DNA from: CALMFG01 sp963674805
Lineage (GTDB): Bacteria; Bacillota; Clostridia; Christensenellales; CALMFG01
DNA: 64,000 bases
Direction: 5' to 3'
Assembly (NCBI GenBank): GCA_963674805.2
Contig: CAXXNY010000009.1
Location: 186,001-250,000, forward strand
Shown here: positions 40,861 to 50,143 of the stretch, piece by piece
How positions within the stretch are numbered: position 1 is the stretch's first letter
How the letters are laid out: each line of letters opens with the position of its first letter
The notes under the pieces: generated by a model
The model's input: the letters and a program-made list of their open reading frames with translations, nothing else
Database searches by the model: none
What the model was told of the DNA's origin: nothing
Position numbers and translations under genes: made by a program

Positions 40861-41871
40861 TTATAATTCAATAATCTTTGCATTTATCAAAATGTTTTCA
40901 ATTGGCTGTTTCTTGATCTTTCTAAGTAACATGTCAAATGCCTTTTCTCCCATCTCGGGAACATTTTGATCAATAATTGTTAATGATGCTTTTGCATATT
41001 GCATAAATTGCTCATCTTTCAGTCTTTTACTGGGAATTGAATAATTATCAAAAGCTAAAAATCTTATATTCTTCGGGTTGTATTGCAATTTTGCACAGGT
41101 GTCATAAAGTAAGCACAGGTCATAGCTCGACATAATGAAAAGACCATCCGGCTCCGGTTTGTCCACCATACCTGAATAAAGGGGGTTTCCTTCATCATTG
41201 ATCTCAAACGAAATCTCAGTAATACTTTCTTCAAAGCCGGCTTCTTTCATTGCTCGTTTATATCCTTTAAGCCGGTCTTTATATATTGTTGTTGATGTAA
41301 TTTCTTTACGATATATGACAAATATATTTTTACACCCCTTATTAATCAAGCCTATTGTTCCGTTATAGGCACCCGTTACATTATCCGTGCAAACATAGTT
41401 TGTGCTTAAATTGGGGAAGTAGCGGTCAACAAAGATAACCGGGAACTTCATTTCATTTATATTCTTATATTGCTGTACATTTATATTTAACGCCAGCGGA
41501 GCAATGATAATGCCATCCACCATATTGCTCCGGTATAATTCAATATATTTTTTTTCAATATCCGCGTCTTCGAATGTATTACATACAAGAACGCTGTAAC
41601 CTGCCTCTAATGCTCTAACCTGAATAAAATAAATAAGTTTTGCAAAAAACTCGATATAAGCGAATGGTAGAATCAGTGCAATCGTGTTTGTCTTTTTCGT
41701 TCTAAGGCTTGCCGCCATACGATTTGGTGTATATTCATACTTTTTAGCTATCTCAATAATCCGCCTTTTCGTTTCCGCAGATACTCTGACGTCTTTATTC
41801 CTTAACACCTGAGAAACAAGAGAAGGCGATACTTTTGCTTTATCAGCAATGAACTGTAAACTGATATTCAT
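40861..41871 (-). CDS. LacI-family transcriptional regulator
   Basis: This 336-residue protein has the LacI headpiece MNISLQFIADKAKVSPSLVS followed by the hinge NRMAASLRTKKTNTIALILP, and a sugar-binding core (VLVCNTFEDADIEKKYIELY near residue 95, DGIIIAPLA, FVDRYFP, and FIMSSYDLCLLYDT). It is the first gene of cassette 4 and likely represses that transcript until the sugar binds. Inverted repeats around 41933-42003 overlap its promoter and are candidate operators. Confidence 0.92.
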   Translation of the reverse strand: MNISLQFIADKAKVSPSLVSQVLRNKDVRVSAETKRRIIEIAKKYEYTPNRMAASLRTKKTNTIALILPFAYIEFFAKLIYFIQVRALEAGYSVLVCNTFEDADIEKKYIELYRSNMVDGIIIAPLALNINVQQYKNINEMKFPVIFVDRYFPNLSTNYVCTDNVTGAYNGTIGLINKGCKNIFVIYRKEITSTTIYKDRLKGYKRAMKEAGFEESITEISFEINDEGNPLYSGMVDKPEPDGLFIMSSYDLCLLYDTCAKLQYNPKNIRFLAFDNYSIPSKRLKDEQFMQYAKASLTIIDQNVPEMGEKAFDMLLRKIKKQPIENILINAKIIEL

Positions 41872-41912
41872 CAGACTCTCCTTTTGCTAATTCGATTTAT
41901 CAAGATGTTAGT

Positions 41913-42003
41913 ATTATAGAAGTGCTGAAAATTTTATCACAAACGTTATATTTTATTATATTGCATTATATTTTACGTTTATTTTAATTTATATCGTGAT
42001 AAA
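41913..42003 (-). promoter_or_regulatory. Promoter and candidate LacI operators of cassette 4
   Basis: On the minus strand, TTGTGA (41937-41942) and TATAAT (41913-41918) are 18 bases apart. Two nested inverted repeats surround it: TTTATCAC (41933-41940) with GTGATAAA (41996-42003), and AAACGT (41941-41946) with ACGTTT (41975-41980). The first arm overlaps the -35. Confidence 0.5.
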
Positions 42004-42139
42004 TTGTTTTATCTTTATATATACTCCTATTTATCACTATATTAAATTATTCGCAATCTTTCTAAACAGTATCAATGATTCATGCCAGCCTTTTCTGAAA
42101 CTCAGATGCAACTTAATATAGCAAAATAAATATGCACTG

Positions 42140-42660
42140 AGATAGCCGAACTCGAGTCTTTTTCGCTCGACTTACGGAACTCTATCCTATTCTAGGGGGA
42201 GGGGGGGGCACGTGCGCGAGGCATGTATCACACGGAGGGGCACAAACGGTTTCGGAATTTTTGGGTAACACTCAGGATAAAGGCGACTCAAGCAAAATAC
42301 GTATAGGTGGCTGTGGACTAGTGCTGGCAGAAAGGAAGGGATTTACCGTCTGCTTCGCATCCTTTCTGCTCGGTCGTTCCTTCCTCGCTCGCACGGGTTC
42401 AAATCCTTTCCCATCAAAACAAAAAGCCCGCACCCTGTGCGAACTTTTTATTTTGGCAGAGAGGAAGGGATTTGAACCCTCGTTACGCTCATCACGTAAA
42501 CACGATTTCCAACTGAGCCATCTTGCCTTCACATGTAATCCGTTTTCTTCATATATGCCCATTTGTCACGGAAAATCACAAAATCGTGTCACTTTGTTTC
42601 CACCTGTGCCCACCTGCCTTCACTCGTTTTTGGCTGTCACGTGACATATTTGTGACATGA
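42140..42660. repeat. CACGTG-rich dispersed repeat, copy A3, with tRNA-Ser fragment
   Basis: In the same orientation as A2. It carries CACGTGCGCGAGGCATGTAT, the GGGGCACAAACGGTTTCGG block, a stretch nearly identical to A2 from AACACTCAGGATAAAGG through the terminator-like hairpin (AAAAAGCCCGCAC...GTGCGAACTTTTT) and the tRNA-Ser fragment, and the diverged GTCACGTGACATATTTGTGA end. It lacks the roughly 46-base palindromic insertion of A2. Open frames across it translate tRNA sequence and are artefacts. Confidence 0.8.
42454..42519 (-). pseudogene. Chimeric tRNA-Ser(GGA) 3' fragment, second copy
   Basis: Same structure as the fragment near 9.95 kb: anticodon loop TTGGAAA (plus strand TTTCCAA at 42506-42512), long variable arm, T-arm and an acceptor end with CCA, joined on the 5' side to TGGCTCAG instead of a serine anticodon stem. 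Not a functional tRNA. Confidence 0.7.
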
Positions 42661-42948
42661 AATTATATAACGGGCTTTTTGATATTTTAATTATCATTAC
42701 CTAAAACCGTATAATATCAATATTCCATAATGTTTTTTTGTATTTTCTCAATAATAAGAGTACAATGATTACGCACTCAAGTTTAACATTAATTAACAGA
42801 TTTTTGAATATTAGCCCTCATTCTGTATAAAGATTTTTTTCACCTCTTGATTTTTATGATTCTAACAGTTGATAACCACCTTGTTTGTTGTGTTCTTATT
42901 TTGCAGTGCGACTAATTTAATCTGAATATAAAATAGGCGGGAAAAAAC

Positions 42949-45900
42949 ATGCCCTATGAAAAGAAAACCAGGAAATTGAGATCTGCAGCAGTCAAAAACA
43001 AGCGTACTAACGCGGCACCTCAAATAAGCCGCAGCACTCGGCTTTTTTCCTCTGTATCTTTTCCCATCATCGGCGTTGGTGCTTCTGCCGGGGGGCTAGC
43101 AGCATTTGAGGCCTTCTTTTCTAGCGTTCCCTCAAAATTATGCCCAAACATGGCATTTGTATTGGTACAACATTTAGCACCCGACCACAAAAGCCTTCTT
43201 TCTGATCTTGTTCAACGATATACAAAAATGGTGGTTTGTGAGGTGGAGGATGGAATCGTCATAAAACCGAACAGCGTTTATGTTATTCCTCCAAACAAAG
43301 ATTTAACATTAGTCGATGGTAAACTGTTTTTATCTGAGCCCTTATCATCGCACGGGCTTAGAATGCCTATAGACTATTTTTTCAAATCTCTTGCAAAAGA
43401 ACAGCGTGAACTTTCGATAGGCGTAATCCTCTCAGGAAATGGCAGTGACGGCACTTTAGGGTTGCGCGCAATCAAAATTGAAGGTGGCATGGTTATCATA
43501 CAAAGCCCTGAGTCCTCAGAATATGATGGAATGCCGACCAATGCGATTCATACAAAACTTGCTGATTTTATACTCTCACCAAAAGATATGATTCCTGAGA
43601 TTATTAAATATATTAATCACCCTATAATTCAGGCTTCAAACCATATCGACTCAATATCCAGTGATGAAAAAGCGCTTAGCAAAATATTTATACTTTTAAA
43701 AAACCAATTTGGACACGATTTTTCTAAATATAAGCCAAACACGATTATACGCAGAATCGAGAGACGCATGGCTATAAACCAAGTTGAAACCACCGGCGCG
43801 TATTTGAAGTATTTGCAGGACTCGCACGAGGAGCTAGAATCACTTTTTGCCGATATGCTCATTGGTGTTACACGCTTTTTTAGAGACCCTTCCGCTTTTG
43901 AAATACTTTATGAACAGGTAATTAAAAAGCTTTTTGATAACAAAGATTCAAAGGATGAGATACGCGTCTGGTCTGCTGGATGTTCAACCGGAGAAGAAGC
44001 ATACTCGCTTGCGATTCTTTTATCCGAGGCTAAAGAAATGCACAATAAAGATATTAAGATTCAAATTTTCGCTTCGGATATTGACAAACAAGCGCTTGTA
44101 ACTGCAAGACGCGGACTTTATCCGGCTTCGATTGCAACGGATATCATTGAAAAACATTGGGATAAGTATTTTACTGAAGAAAAAGGATTGGGGTTCCGTG
44201 TTAAAAAAATTCTGCGTGATATGATTTTGTTTTCAGATCAAAACGTTATCTATGACCCACCATTTTCAAAGATTGACCTTATTTGCTGTCGTAATCTGCT
44301 AATATACTTAGGGCCTGTCCTGCAAAAAAGACTAATTCCACTCTTTCATTATGCCTTGAAGCCTGATGGATTTCTATTCATCGGCACATCTGAAAACATT
44401 GGAGGGTTTAGTAATCTTTTTTCCGTCGTTGATCAGAAATCAAAAATATTTCAAGCAAATTCTTCCCCTTCGGACGATAAAACGATCAGCTTTTCTGATT
44501 ATGAGCCCTTTTCGCTAAAGTTAGATGACGCAATAATTAAGGTTAATCCACATGATGTAACAAGTAGCAATAGTGTAAAAGAGCTAACAGAAAAAACACT
44601 GCTACAAAAAGTATTAAAAACTGCAATTCTCATAAATGGTATAGGCGATATTTTTTACTTTCATGGTCATTCGGGGGAATATCTCGAGCCCGTGCCAGGC
44701 AAAGCGGATATTAATAATATCCTTAAAATGGCAAGAGAAGGCCTACATCGCGAACTTACAATTGCGCTTCATCGAACTGTGAGCAGCAACGAAAGTGTAT
44801 TTTACCCAAATATTAGAGTTAAAACCAATGGCAGTTATACATTTGTTAATCTTTCAATTCACCCAGTTGAATCTGATTTCAATGCTCACACGCCCCCTTT
44901 CAAACCAGCAGGTATTGAAAATGGGTTGTATTTGGTCGTTCTCGAACACTCAAATACGGAGCCGATGCAGTCTATTGATCAGTTTGCTCCCAATAATCCG
45001 AATGAAACAAAAAGAATCAAAAGACTAGAGCATGAATTAAAAGCTATGGAAGCCTATATCCAGACGACAAATGAACAGCTTGAAACTGCGAATGAAGAGC
45101 TTCAGTCATCGAATGAGGAAATGCAATCGCTAAACGAAGAGCTGCAATCGACGAACGAGGAACTTGAAACTTCAAAAGAAGAGTTGCAGTCTATAAATGA
45201 AGAGCTTACAACCGTAAATAGTGAGCTGCAAGCGAAAAACTTAGAACTTACAAAAAACAATGATGATATGAAAAATCTCTTAGCCGGGACTGGTATCGGC
45301 ACAGTTTTTGTTGGTTTCAATCTTGAAATATTGCGCTTTAACCCCTCAATAACAAATATAATGAATTTAATTTCCAGTGATGTCGGTCGTCCAATAAGTC
45401 ATATTGCCTCAAATTTAGTAGGTTATACAGCATTAATTGAAGATGCGCAACAGGTACTCGATACACTTGTTCCAAAAGAAATCGAGGTCGTGACCATTAA
45501 GGGACAATATTTCAATATGAGTATACGGCCATATCGAACACTTGAGAATGTAATTGCGGGATTAGTCATTACATTTGTTGATATTACGCAAAGAAAAAAG
45601 CTCGAAAAATCATTAATAGATTTAAACGTAAATATGGCGGAAGCTGTATTGAATATCATAAAGCAGCCATTGCTCGTTTTAGATTGCAACCTTAAGGTCG
45701 TTTTTGCCAGCCAATCGTTTTATAGCACATTTATAATGGAGCCTTCAAAAACAATTGGATGCTTTGTTTACACCTTGGGTGATGCTCAACTGAACATTCC
45801 GGCTTTGCGAGAAAGCCTAGAAGACGTATTGTCAAAGAACGTGCAGTTAAATGATTATAAAGTAGTAAATGACTCTCAGAATTTGGGGAAACGCACATTT

Positions 45901-45987
45901 TTGTTGAGTGCGCGTCACTTGTTTGGAGAACCAAATCAATTTGATTTAATATTTCTGGCATTTGAGGATGTGACAGAAGAAAAATAA
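42949..45987 (+). CDS. CheB-CheR fusion with coiled coil and PAS domains
   Basis: This 1012-residue cytoplasmic protein has a CheB methylesterase domain (about residues 36-225; Ser46 in GASAGG, His75 in VQHL, Asp167 in GNGSDGTLG), a CheR methyltransferase domain (about 245-500; SAM motif SAGCSTGEEAYSL at 342, DLICCRNLLIYL), a long repetitive coiled coil near 685-775 with runs of NEELQS-type heptads, and two PAS-like domains to the end. There is no receiver domain, kinase or chemoreceptor. Such CheB/CheR/PAS fusions occur in sensory pathways unrelated to flagella, more often outside the Bacillota. A histidine kinase gene follows by 46 bases, likely its partner. AGGCGGG precedes the ATG. Confidence 0.92.
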   Translation: MPYEKKTRKLRSAAVKNKRTNAAPQISRSTRLFSSVSFPIIGVGASAGGLAAFEAFFSSVPSKLCPNMAFVLVQHLAPDHKSLLSDLVQRYTKMVVCEVEDGIVIKPNSVYVIPPNKDLTLVDGKLFLSEPLSSHGLRMPIDYFFKSLAKEQRELSIGVILSGNGSDGTLGLRAIKIEGGMVIIQSPESSEYDGMPTNAIHTKLADFILSPKDMIPEIIKYINHPIIQASNHIDSISSDEKALSKIFILLKNQFGHDFSKYKPNTIIRRIERRMAINQVETTGAYLKYLQDSHEELESLFADMLIGVTRFFRDPSAFEILYEQVIKKLFDNKDSKDEIRVWSAGCSTGEEAYSLAILLSEAKEMHNKDIKIQIFASDIDKQALVTARRGLYPASIATDIIEKHWDKYFTEEKGLGFRVKKILRDMILFSDQNVIYDPPFSKIDLICCRNLLIYLGPVLQKRLIPLFHYALKPDGFLFIGTSENIGGFSNLFSVVDQKSKIFQANSSPSDDKTISFSDYEPFSLKLDDAIIKVNPHDVTSSNSVKELTEKTLLQKVLKTAILINGIGDIFYFHGHSGEYLEPVPGKADINNILKMAREGLHRELTIALHRTVSSNESVFYPNIRVKTNGSYTFVNLSIHPVESDFNAHTPPFKPAGIENGLYLVVLEHSNTEPMQSIDQFAPNNPNETKRIKRLEHELKAMEAYIQTTNEQLETANEELQSSNEEMQSLNEELQSTNEELETSKEELQSINEELTTVNSELQAKNLELTKNNDDMKNLLAGTGIGTVFVGFNLEILRFNPSITNIMNLISSDVGRPISHIASNLVGYTALIEDAQQVLDTLVPKEIEVVTIKGQYFNMSIRPYRTLENVIAGLVITFVDITQRKKLEKSLIDLNVNMAEAVLNIIKQPLLVLDCNLKVVFASQSFYSTFIMEPSKTIGCFVYTLGDAQLNIPALRESLEDVLSKNVQLNDYKVVNDSQNLGKRTFLLSARHLFGEPNQFDLIFLAFEDVTEEK

Positions 45988-46033
45988 AACGCTTTTATAA
46001 AGAAATAATTCTAAACGTTTATCGGAGCATTTT

Positions 46034-48085
46034 ATGAAAAAAAAGCATGTTGTAAATGACGATGCAGTAAAGCTGCGAAAAAAGGCAGAAGCATTGCTGT
46101 TGAAAAAAGATATCCTTCCTGCAGGCGTATTAGAAGAATCCTCTGAGCAAACGCTTGATTTGATCCACGAGTTATCAGTGCATCAAATTGAACTTGAAAT
46201 TCAAAATGAAGAGCTTAGAGCCGTACAGTCAGAACTTGAAGCCTCAAAATTGCGCTACGCTGATTTATATGACTACGCTCCAGTCGGATATATTACCCTA
46301 TCTGAAAAAGGCGTCATTCTGGATGCAAACTTAAAAGTGTGTAAGATGCTGGGCGACGAAAGACGTAATGTGCTTAATGAACATTTAACGAAGTACATCT
46401 ATTATGAAGATCAAGATGAGTACTACTTAAAACACGATTTAGTCTTTAAACATTCCAAGCATCAGACATGTGAGTTAAGGTTGCATGGTAAAAACAAAAG
46501 TGTTTTTTGGGCTCGTCTTGAATGTGTTTCAGTAAGCGAAGATGAAGTCCTGTTAAATCGTGTAATCATTAGTGATATAACTGATAAAAAAAATATCGAG
46601 CTTGCTTTGACTGAAAGTGAAGATAAATTTAGATATATTTTTGAAAATTCAACCGTCGCAAAATCTTTCACGCTGCCATCTGGTGAAATAAGTGTTAATG
46701 TAGCTTTCTGTAATATGCTAGGCTATACAAAGGATGAACTCATAAGCGGTAAGTGGCAAAATATTTCGCACCCTGATGATGTTGAAATCAGTCAAAAAGA
46801 AGTTGATAAACTTATCAATGGACAAAGCGATCATGTGCGTTTTATAAAAAGATATTTAAAGAAAGATGGCTCCATTGTGTGGGCTGATGTTTTTTCGTCA
46901 GTTCGCAGAAACACTGAAGGCAAAGTCGTATATTTCTTAACCTCGGTTATTGACATTACCGAGCGGAAGAAAATTGAAGATGCTATAAGGGAAAGTGAAG
47001 AAAAGTATCGGCTGCTCGTGACACAGATGAGCCAAGGGCTTGCGGTTCATGAAATTGTTTTAGATGATTCAGGAAAAGCGATAAACTATCGGTTTATCGA
47101 CGTTAATAGAAGCTTTGAGACGATAACCGGTCTGAAAGGTTCAGATATCGTAGGAAAAACAGTGCTTGAAGTACTCCCTGAAATAGAGAATTTTTGGATT
47201 AATAATTATGGACGCGTGGTTTTAACGGGTGAACCCATTACATTCGAGGGCTATTCTGAACCACTTAATAAATATTTTGAAGTGACTGCATATGCTATTA
47301 AAAAAAATCAGTTCGCAGCTGTTATTACTGATATATCCGAGCGTAAAGAATCAGAAAAAAATCGCATGATTCTTGAAGAGCAACTTAGAAATCAACAAAA
47401 ACTTGAGGCTGTCGGTATGCTGGCCAGCGGTGTAGCGCACGAAATCAACAATCCGCTTAACGGCATTATGAATTATGGTCAAATAATATCTGATGCTAAA
47501 ACAGAAGATTTGGATATCAAAAATTATGCCAAGGAGATAGTTAATGAAACAAATCGAATATCTTCTATAGTAAAGAATCTTTTGGCTTTTTCAAGACAAA
47601 GCGCTCTTGAGTATGCTTATGTCAATTTTGAAGAAGTCATTCTTCAAACACTTTTCCTTGTTAATACGATGCTTAAACATGACAATATTAAGCTAAATGT
47701 CAATATAGCTAAAAACCTTCCTGAAATAAAATGCTATAGCCAACGCATTCAACAGGTTGTTTTAAACTTGATTGCCAATGCGCACGATGCTGTGGTTGAA
47801 AAATACCCAGAAAATGACATAAACAAAGTTGTTAATTTAAGTTGTAATCAAATGAAAATTCATGGACGCGATTGGCTGCGTTTGGTTGTTGAAGATTTTG
47901 GCACGGGAATTACTGAAGATATTAAAGATAAAATTTTCAATAATTTCTTTACAACAAAAAATCAAGGTACAGGGCTTGGCCTCTCAATCAGTAAAAAAAT
48001 CATCGAGGAACATCACGGAAAAATTTCTGTTGAATCTAAACTAAACGAATACACCCGGTTCATTATTCTACTGCCTTGTGATTAG
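46034..48085 (+). CDS. PAS-domain sensor histidine kinase
   Basis: This 683-residue soluble kinase begins with a helical leader ending HELSVHQIELEIQNEELRAV, then has three PAS domains (about 72-185, 195-312, 322-438; each ends in a DIT(E/D)(R/K)K or DISERK motif), a HisKA helix with phospho-acceptor His469 in GVAHEINNP, and an HATPase with NLIANAHDAV (N box), EDFGTGI and GTGLGLSIS (G boxes). No membrane segment. No response regulator lies in the window, so its output is unknown. It is coupled to the CheB-CheR gene upstream; both share HELSVHQ/NEELQ-type coiled-coil character. Confidence 0.92.
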   Translation: MKKKHVVNDDAVKLRKKAEALLLKKDILPAGVLEESSEQTLDLIHELSVHQIELEIQNEELRAVQSELEASKLRYADLYDYAPVGYITLSEKGVILDANLKVCKMLGDERRNVLNEHLTKYIYYEDQDEYYLKHDLVFKHSKHQTCELRLHGKNKSVFWARLECVSVSEDEVLLNRVIISDITDKKNIELALTESEDKFRYIFENSTVAKSFTLPSGEISVNVAFCNMLGYTKDELISGKWQNISHPDDVEISQKEVDKLINGQSDHVRFIKRYLKKDGSIVWADVFSSVRRNTEGKVVYFLTSVIDITERKKIEDAIRESEEKYRLLVTQMSQGLAVHEIVLDDSGKAINYRFIDVNRSFETITGLKGSDIVGKTVLEVLPEIENFWINNYGRVVLTGEPITFEGYSEPLNKYFEVTAYAIKKNQFAAVITDISERKESEKNRMILEEQLRNQQKLEAVGMLASGVAHEINNPLNGIMNYGQIISDAKTEDLDIKNYAKEIVNETNRISSIVKNLLAFSRQSALEYAYVNFEEVILQTLFLVNTMLKHDNIKLNVNIAKNLPEIKCYSQRIQQVVLNLIANAHDAVVEKYPENDINKVVNLSCNQMKIHGRDWLRLVVEDFGTGITEDIKDKIFNNFFTTKNQGTGLGLSISKKIIEEHHGKISVESKLNEYTRFIILLPCD

Positions 48086-48385
48086 AAATTCCCTTTAGTG
48101 TATTCTTGTTAGCCGTTATGATTTTTTCTCAATACTGATCTTCTGATGTTCAATATTTTAACTTTTTCTATTCTAAAAATGTTGAATTTTGAAAAGTCTG
48201 TCAAGATTTTCGTAGTGGCAAATATTCGCTAACCAAACTTTGCATATAATGAAGTTTTTAACTTTTACGCAAAAAACTATTTCACCAAAAGACGAAATCC
48301 TCTTATGATTTTGTATTAATTTACCATGTATCCACTTATTAATTTCCGAGGTTATGATATATATCTGCTAAAGGAGCCATAGATA
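48086..48385. other. Intergenic region before dnaJ-like gene
   Basis: 300 bases without a gene. A loose inverted repeat (TTCAATATTTT / AAAATGTTGAA) near 48146-48193 may end the kinase transcript. No CIRCE element was found ahead of the DnaJ-like gene. Confidence 0.35.
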
Positions 48386-49315
48386 ATGCAATATAAAGAT
48401 TACTATAAAGACGTTGGCGTTAAGCGCGATGCTTCTCAAGATGAAATTAAGAAAGCCTACCGCGAACTCGCAAAACTTCATCATCCCGACAAAAATAGAG
48501 GCAATAAAAAATCCGAAGAGAAATTTAAAGAGATTACCGAAGCCTTTGAGGTTTTAAAAGATCCTGAGAGGCGCAAAAAATATGACGAGATACTAAACCA
48601 GCCCCATTTTAATGCCGGGCAGGAATTTAATCCTTCTCAATATGGCTATAAAAATACGAAGCAATATAACTACAGTAGCAGTAGTGATGAAGATTATAGC
48701 GATTTTTTCAATATGTTCTTTTCGGGTAGGCATAGTGGTTTTGATATAAATGATTTTTTTGGTGGCCAACGGACAACAACCGCTCATACAATTTATGACG
48801 GAGAAAACATTGAGGCAGAGATTGAGATTACACCGGAAGAAGGCGCGGTTGGTGGTGAAAAGAAAATTTCCCTTCAAACCCACCAGGGAACTCGGAATTT
48901 TACTTTTAAAATCCCAAAGGGGGTTCGGAATGGGGAGAAGATTCGCTTAAAGGGACAAGGATATTCTGGCGAAGGCGGTGGACAGAGTGGCGACTTACAT
49001 TTAATTGTCCGGATGAAGGCAAGTGCTCAATATACGCCTATCGGCGATGACCTTGAAATGACGCTTGATATTTTCCCATGGGATGCTGCCCTTGGTAGTC
49101 ACGTGCGCGTAGACACGCTTAGCGGAAGTATAAACGTTAAAATTCCTGAAAACGTACAAGCGGGAAGTAAAATACGTGTTGCTGGTAGAGGCTATCCTGC
49201 TCGGAACAAACACCAAGGAGATCTTTATATTAAAGTTAGAATCATTAACCCTAAGAAGTTATCTAGCAAAATGAAAGAATTATATATGAAGATGAAGGAA
49301 GTAAATAATTCATAA
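48386..49315 (+). CDS. DnaJ-family co-chaperone, CbpA-like (class B)
   Basis: This 309-residue protein has an N-terminal J domain (residues 4-70) with the HPD motif at 33-35, a Ser/Tyr/Phe-rich linker (residues 75-125) and two C-terminal substrate-binding barrels (GTRNFTFKIPKGVRNGEKIR near 180, GSHVRVDTLSGSINVKIP near 235). There is no zinc-finger CxxCxGxG repeat, so it is CbpA-type rather than canonical DnaJ. It stimulates DnaK ATPase and prevents aggregation in the cytoplasm. It stands alone, without dnaK or grpE. AAGGAG lies nine bases before the ATG. Confidence 0.93.
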   Translation: MQYKDYYKDVGVKRDASQDEIKKAYRELAKLHHPDKNRGNKKSEEKFKEITEAFEVLKDPERRKKYDEILNQPHFNAGQEFNPSQYGYKNTKQYNYSSSSDEDYSDFFNMFFSGRHSGFDINDFFGGQRTTTAHTIYDGENIEAEIEITPEEGAVGGEKKISLQTHQGTRNFTFKIPKGVRNGEKIRLKGQGYSGEGGGQSGDLHLIVRMKASAQYTPIGDDLEMTLDIFPWDAALGSHVRVDTLSGSINVKIPENVQAGSKIRVAGRGYPARNKHQGDLYIKVRIINPKKLSSKMKELYMKMKEVNNS

Positions 49316-49420
49316 TTTCCGAAATTAAAATCAGTGTTTATCATTCTACATTTTAATAGGGACTGACTATATGCATAAAGGGTGTGGACCTCAAAAATAA
49401 AAAACAGCTGCTTTATTTGT

Positions 49421-49440
49421 AATTGCTTAATCAAGCAATT
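49421..49440 (+). terminator. Possible terminator after the DnaJ-like gene
   Basis: A perfect 8-bp stem, AATTGCTT / AAGCAATT, with an AATC loop is followed by TGGTTTATTCTT. The stem is AT-rich, so the call is weak. Confidence 0.35.
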
Positions 49441-49540
49441 TGGTTTATTCTTGCTTTAACAATATAAAGGATCGATACATAATGCTAATGCACTTGAAAA
49501 TAATTATATCATACTTGAAAGAATCCTTATCTACCATTAA

Positions 49541-49762
49541 ACAATATATGTACTGAAATCTTTTACTGACGACAATAAAACCATTCAAATACTCGCATTA
49601 ACCAAGGAATTACAGGACCTTAAATCACAAATGCAGAAGCGGGATATTCCGAAACCTCAAGCCTCAATCGCATACAAGCAGTTCTGGTCTTTTCTTGTTA
49701 AATATCATCCCAATTGGAGGATGTTTTACCTAGTTTCCCTTATTGTTTTATTAGTGGTATAA
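49541..49762 (+). pseudogene. Small coding-like fragment with C-terminal membrane segment, no start
   Basis: A frame of about 70 codons with protein-like composition: a charged segment (TKELQDLKSQMQKRD) followed by WSFLVKYHPNWRMFYLVSLI and LLVV, resembling one membrane anchor. A stop codon lies just before it and no usable start with a ribosome binding site exists near its beginning, so it is either a truncated gene or chance. The extended -10 promoter of the next gene overlaps its stop. Confidence 0.3.
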
Positions 49763-49763
49763 T
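49757..49763 (+). promoter_or_regulatory. Extended -10 promoter of the small hypothetical gene
   Basis: TATAAT at 49758-49763 is preceded by TGG, giving an extended -10 (TGnTATAAT). No good -35 is seen at the right distance. The start codon of the next gene is at 49790. Confidence 0.45.
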
Positions 49764-49789
49764 TAGATAAAGATTAAGAAAGGAGCCCT

Positions 49790-50005
49790 ATGAATGTTGA
49801 TAGAATAAAACAGTTGCTTTTGGAGTTTAGAATAGAGGAAAAAATTACGGATATTTCTTTAAGACGTAAGGATTTTTCAGATGAAGAGATGAGTCAAGTT
49901 GAAAAATTAGGGTTCATTAATTGTTCGGAGACTACATCTTGGGGGGATCGCATATTTGTGATTAATGATAAAGGGGTATTGTATAGGGGCAAAGATGTCA
50001 TATAA
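49790..50005 (+). CDS. Small hypothetical protein
   Basis: This 71-residue protein, MNVDRIKQLLLEFRIEEKIT..., has no motif that I recognise. It is soluble, with a basic N-terminal half and a likely beta-hairpin at the end (DRIFVINDKGVLYRGKDV). GAAAGGAGC lies just before the ATG, an extended -10 promoter precedes it and a clear terminator follows at 50085-50118, so it looks like a genuine single-gene unit. Confidence 0.65.
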   Translation: MNVDRIKQLLLEFRIEEKITDISLRRKDFSDEEMSQVEKLGFINCSETTSWGDRIFVINDKGVLYRGKDVI

Positions 50006-50084
50006 ATGCTTGATTTTCAAGTTTTCTATATAATAAGTATAACACTATTTTATAAATACTGAATAAGTTATATGGTCTACAGTA

Positions 50085-50118
50085 AGAAAGCCTCCTCTCA
50101 AAACAGGCTTTCTTTTTC
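50085..50118 (+). terminator. Rho-independent terminator
   Basis: A 9-bp stem, AGAAAGCCT / AGGCTTTCT, with an 11-base loop is followed by TTTTC. The A-run on the other side makes it partly usable by the convergent minus-strand gene. Confidence 0.75.
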
Positions 50119-50143
50119 AAATTGAACAATGATTCGTATTTTT

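Noticed and set aside
42261..42644. Open frame of 127 codons with ERKGFEPSLR-type sequence
   Set aside because: Same tRNA-derived artefact in repeat A3; it crosses a terminator-like hairpin and has no start signal.
48086..48385. CIRCE heat-shock operator before the DnaJ-like gene
   Set aside because: The TTAGCACTC-N9-GAGTGCTAA palindrome is absent.
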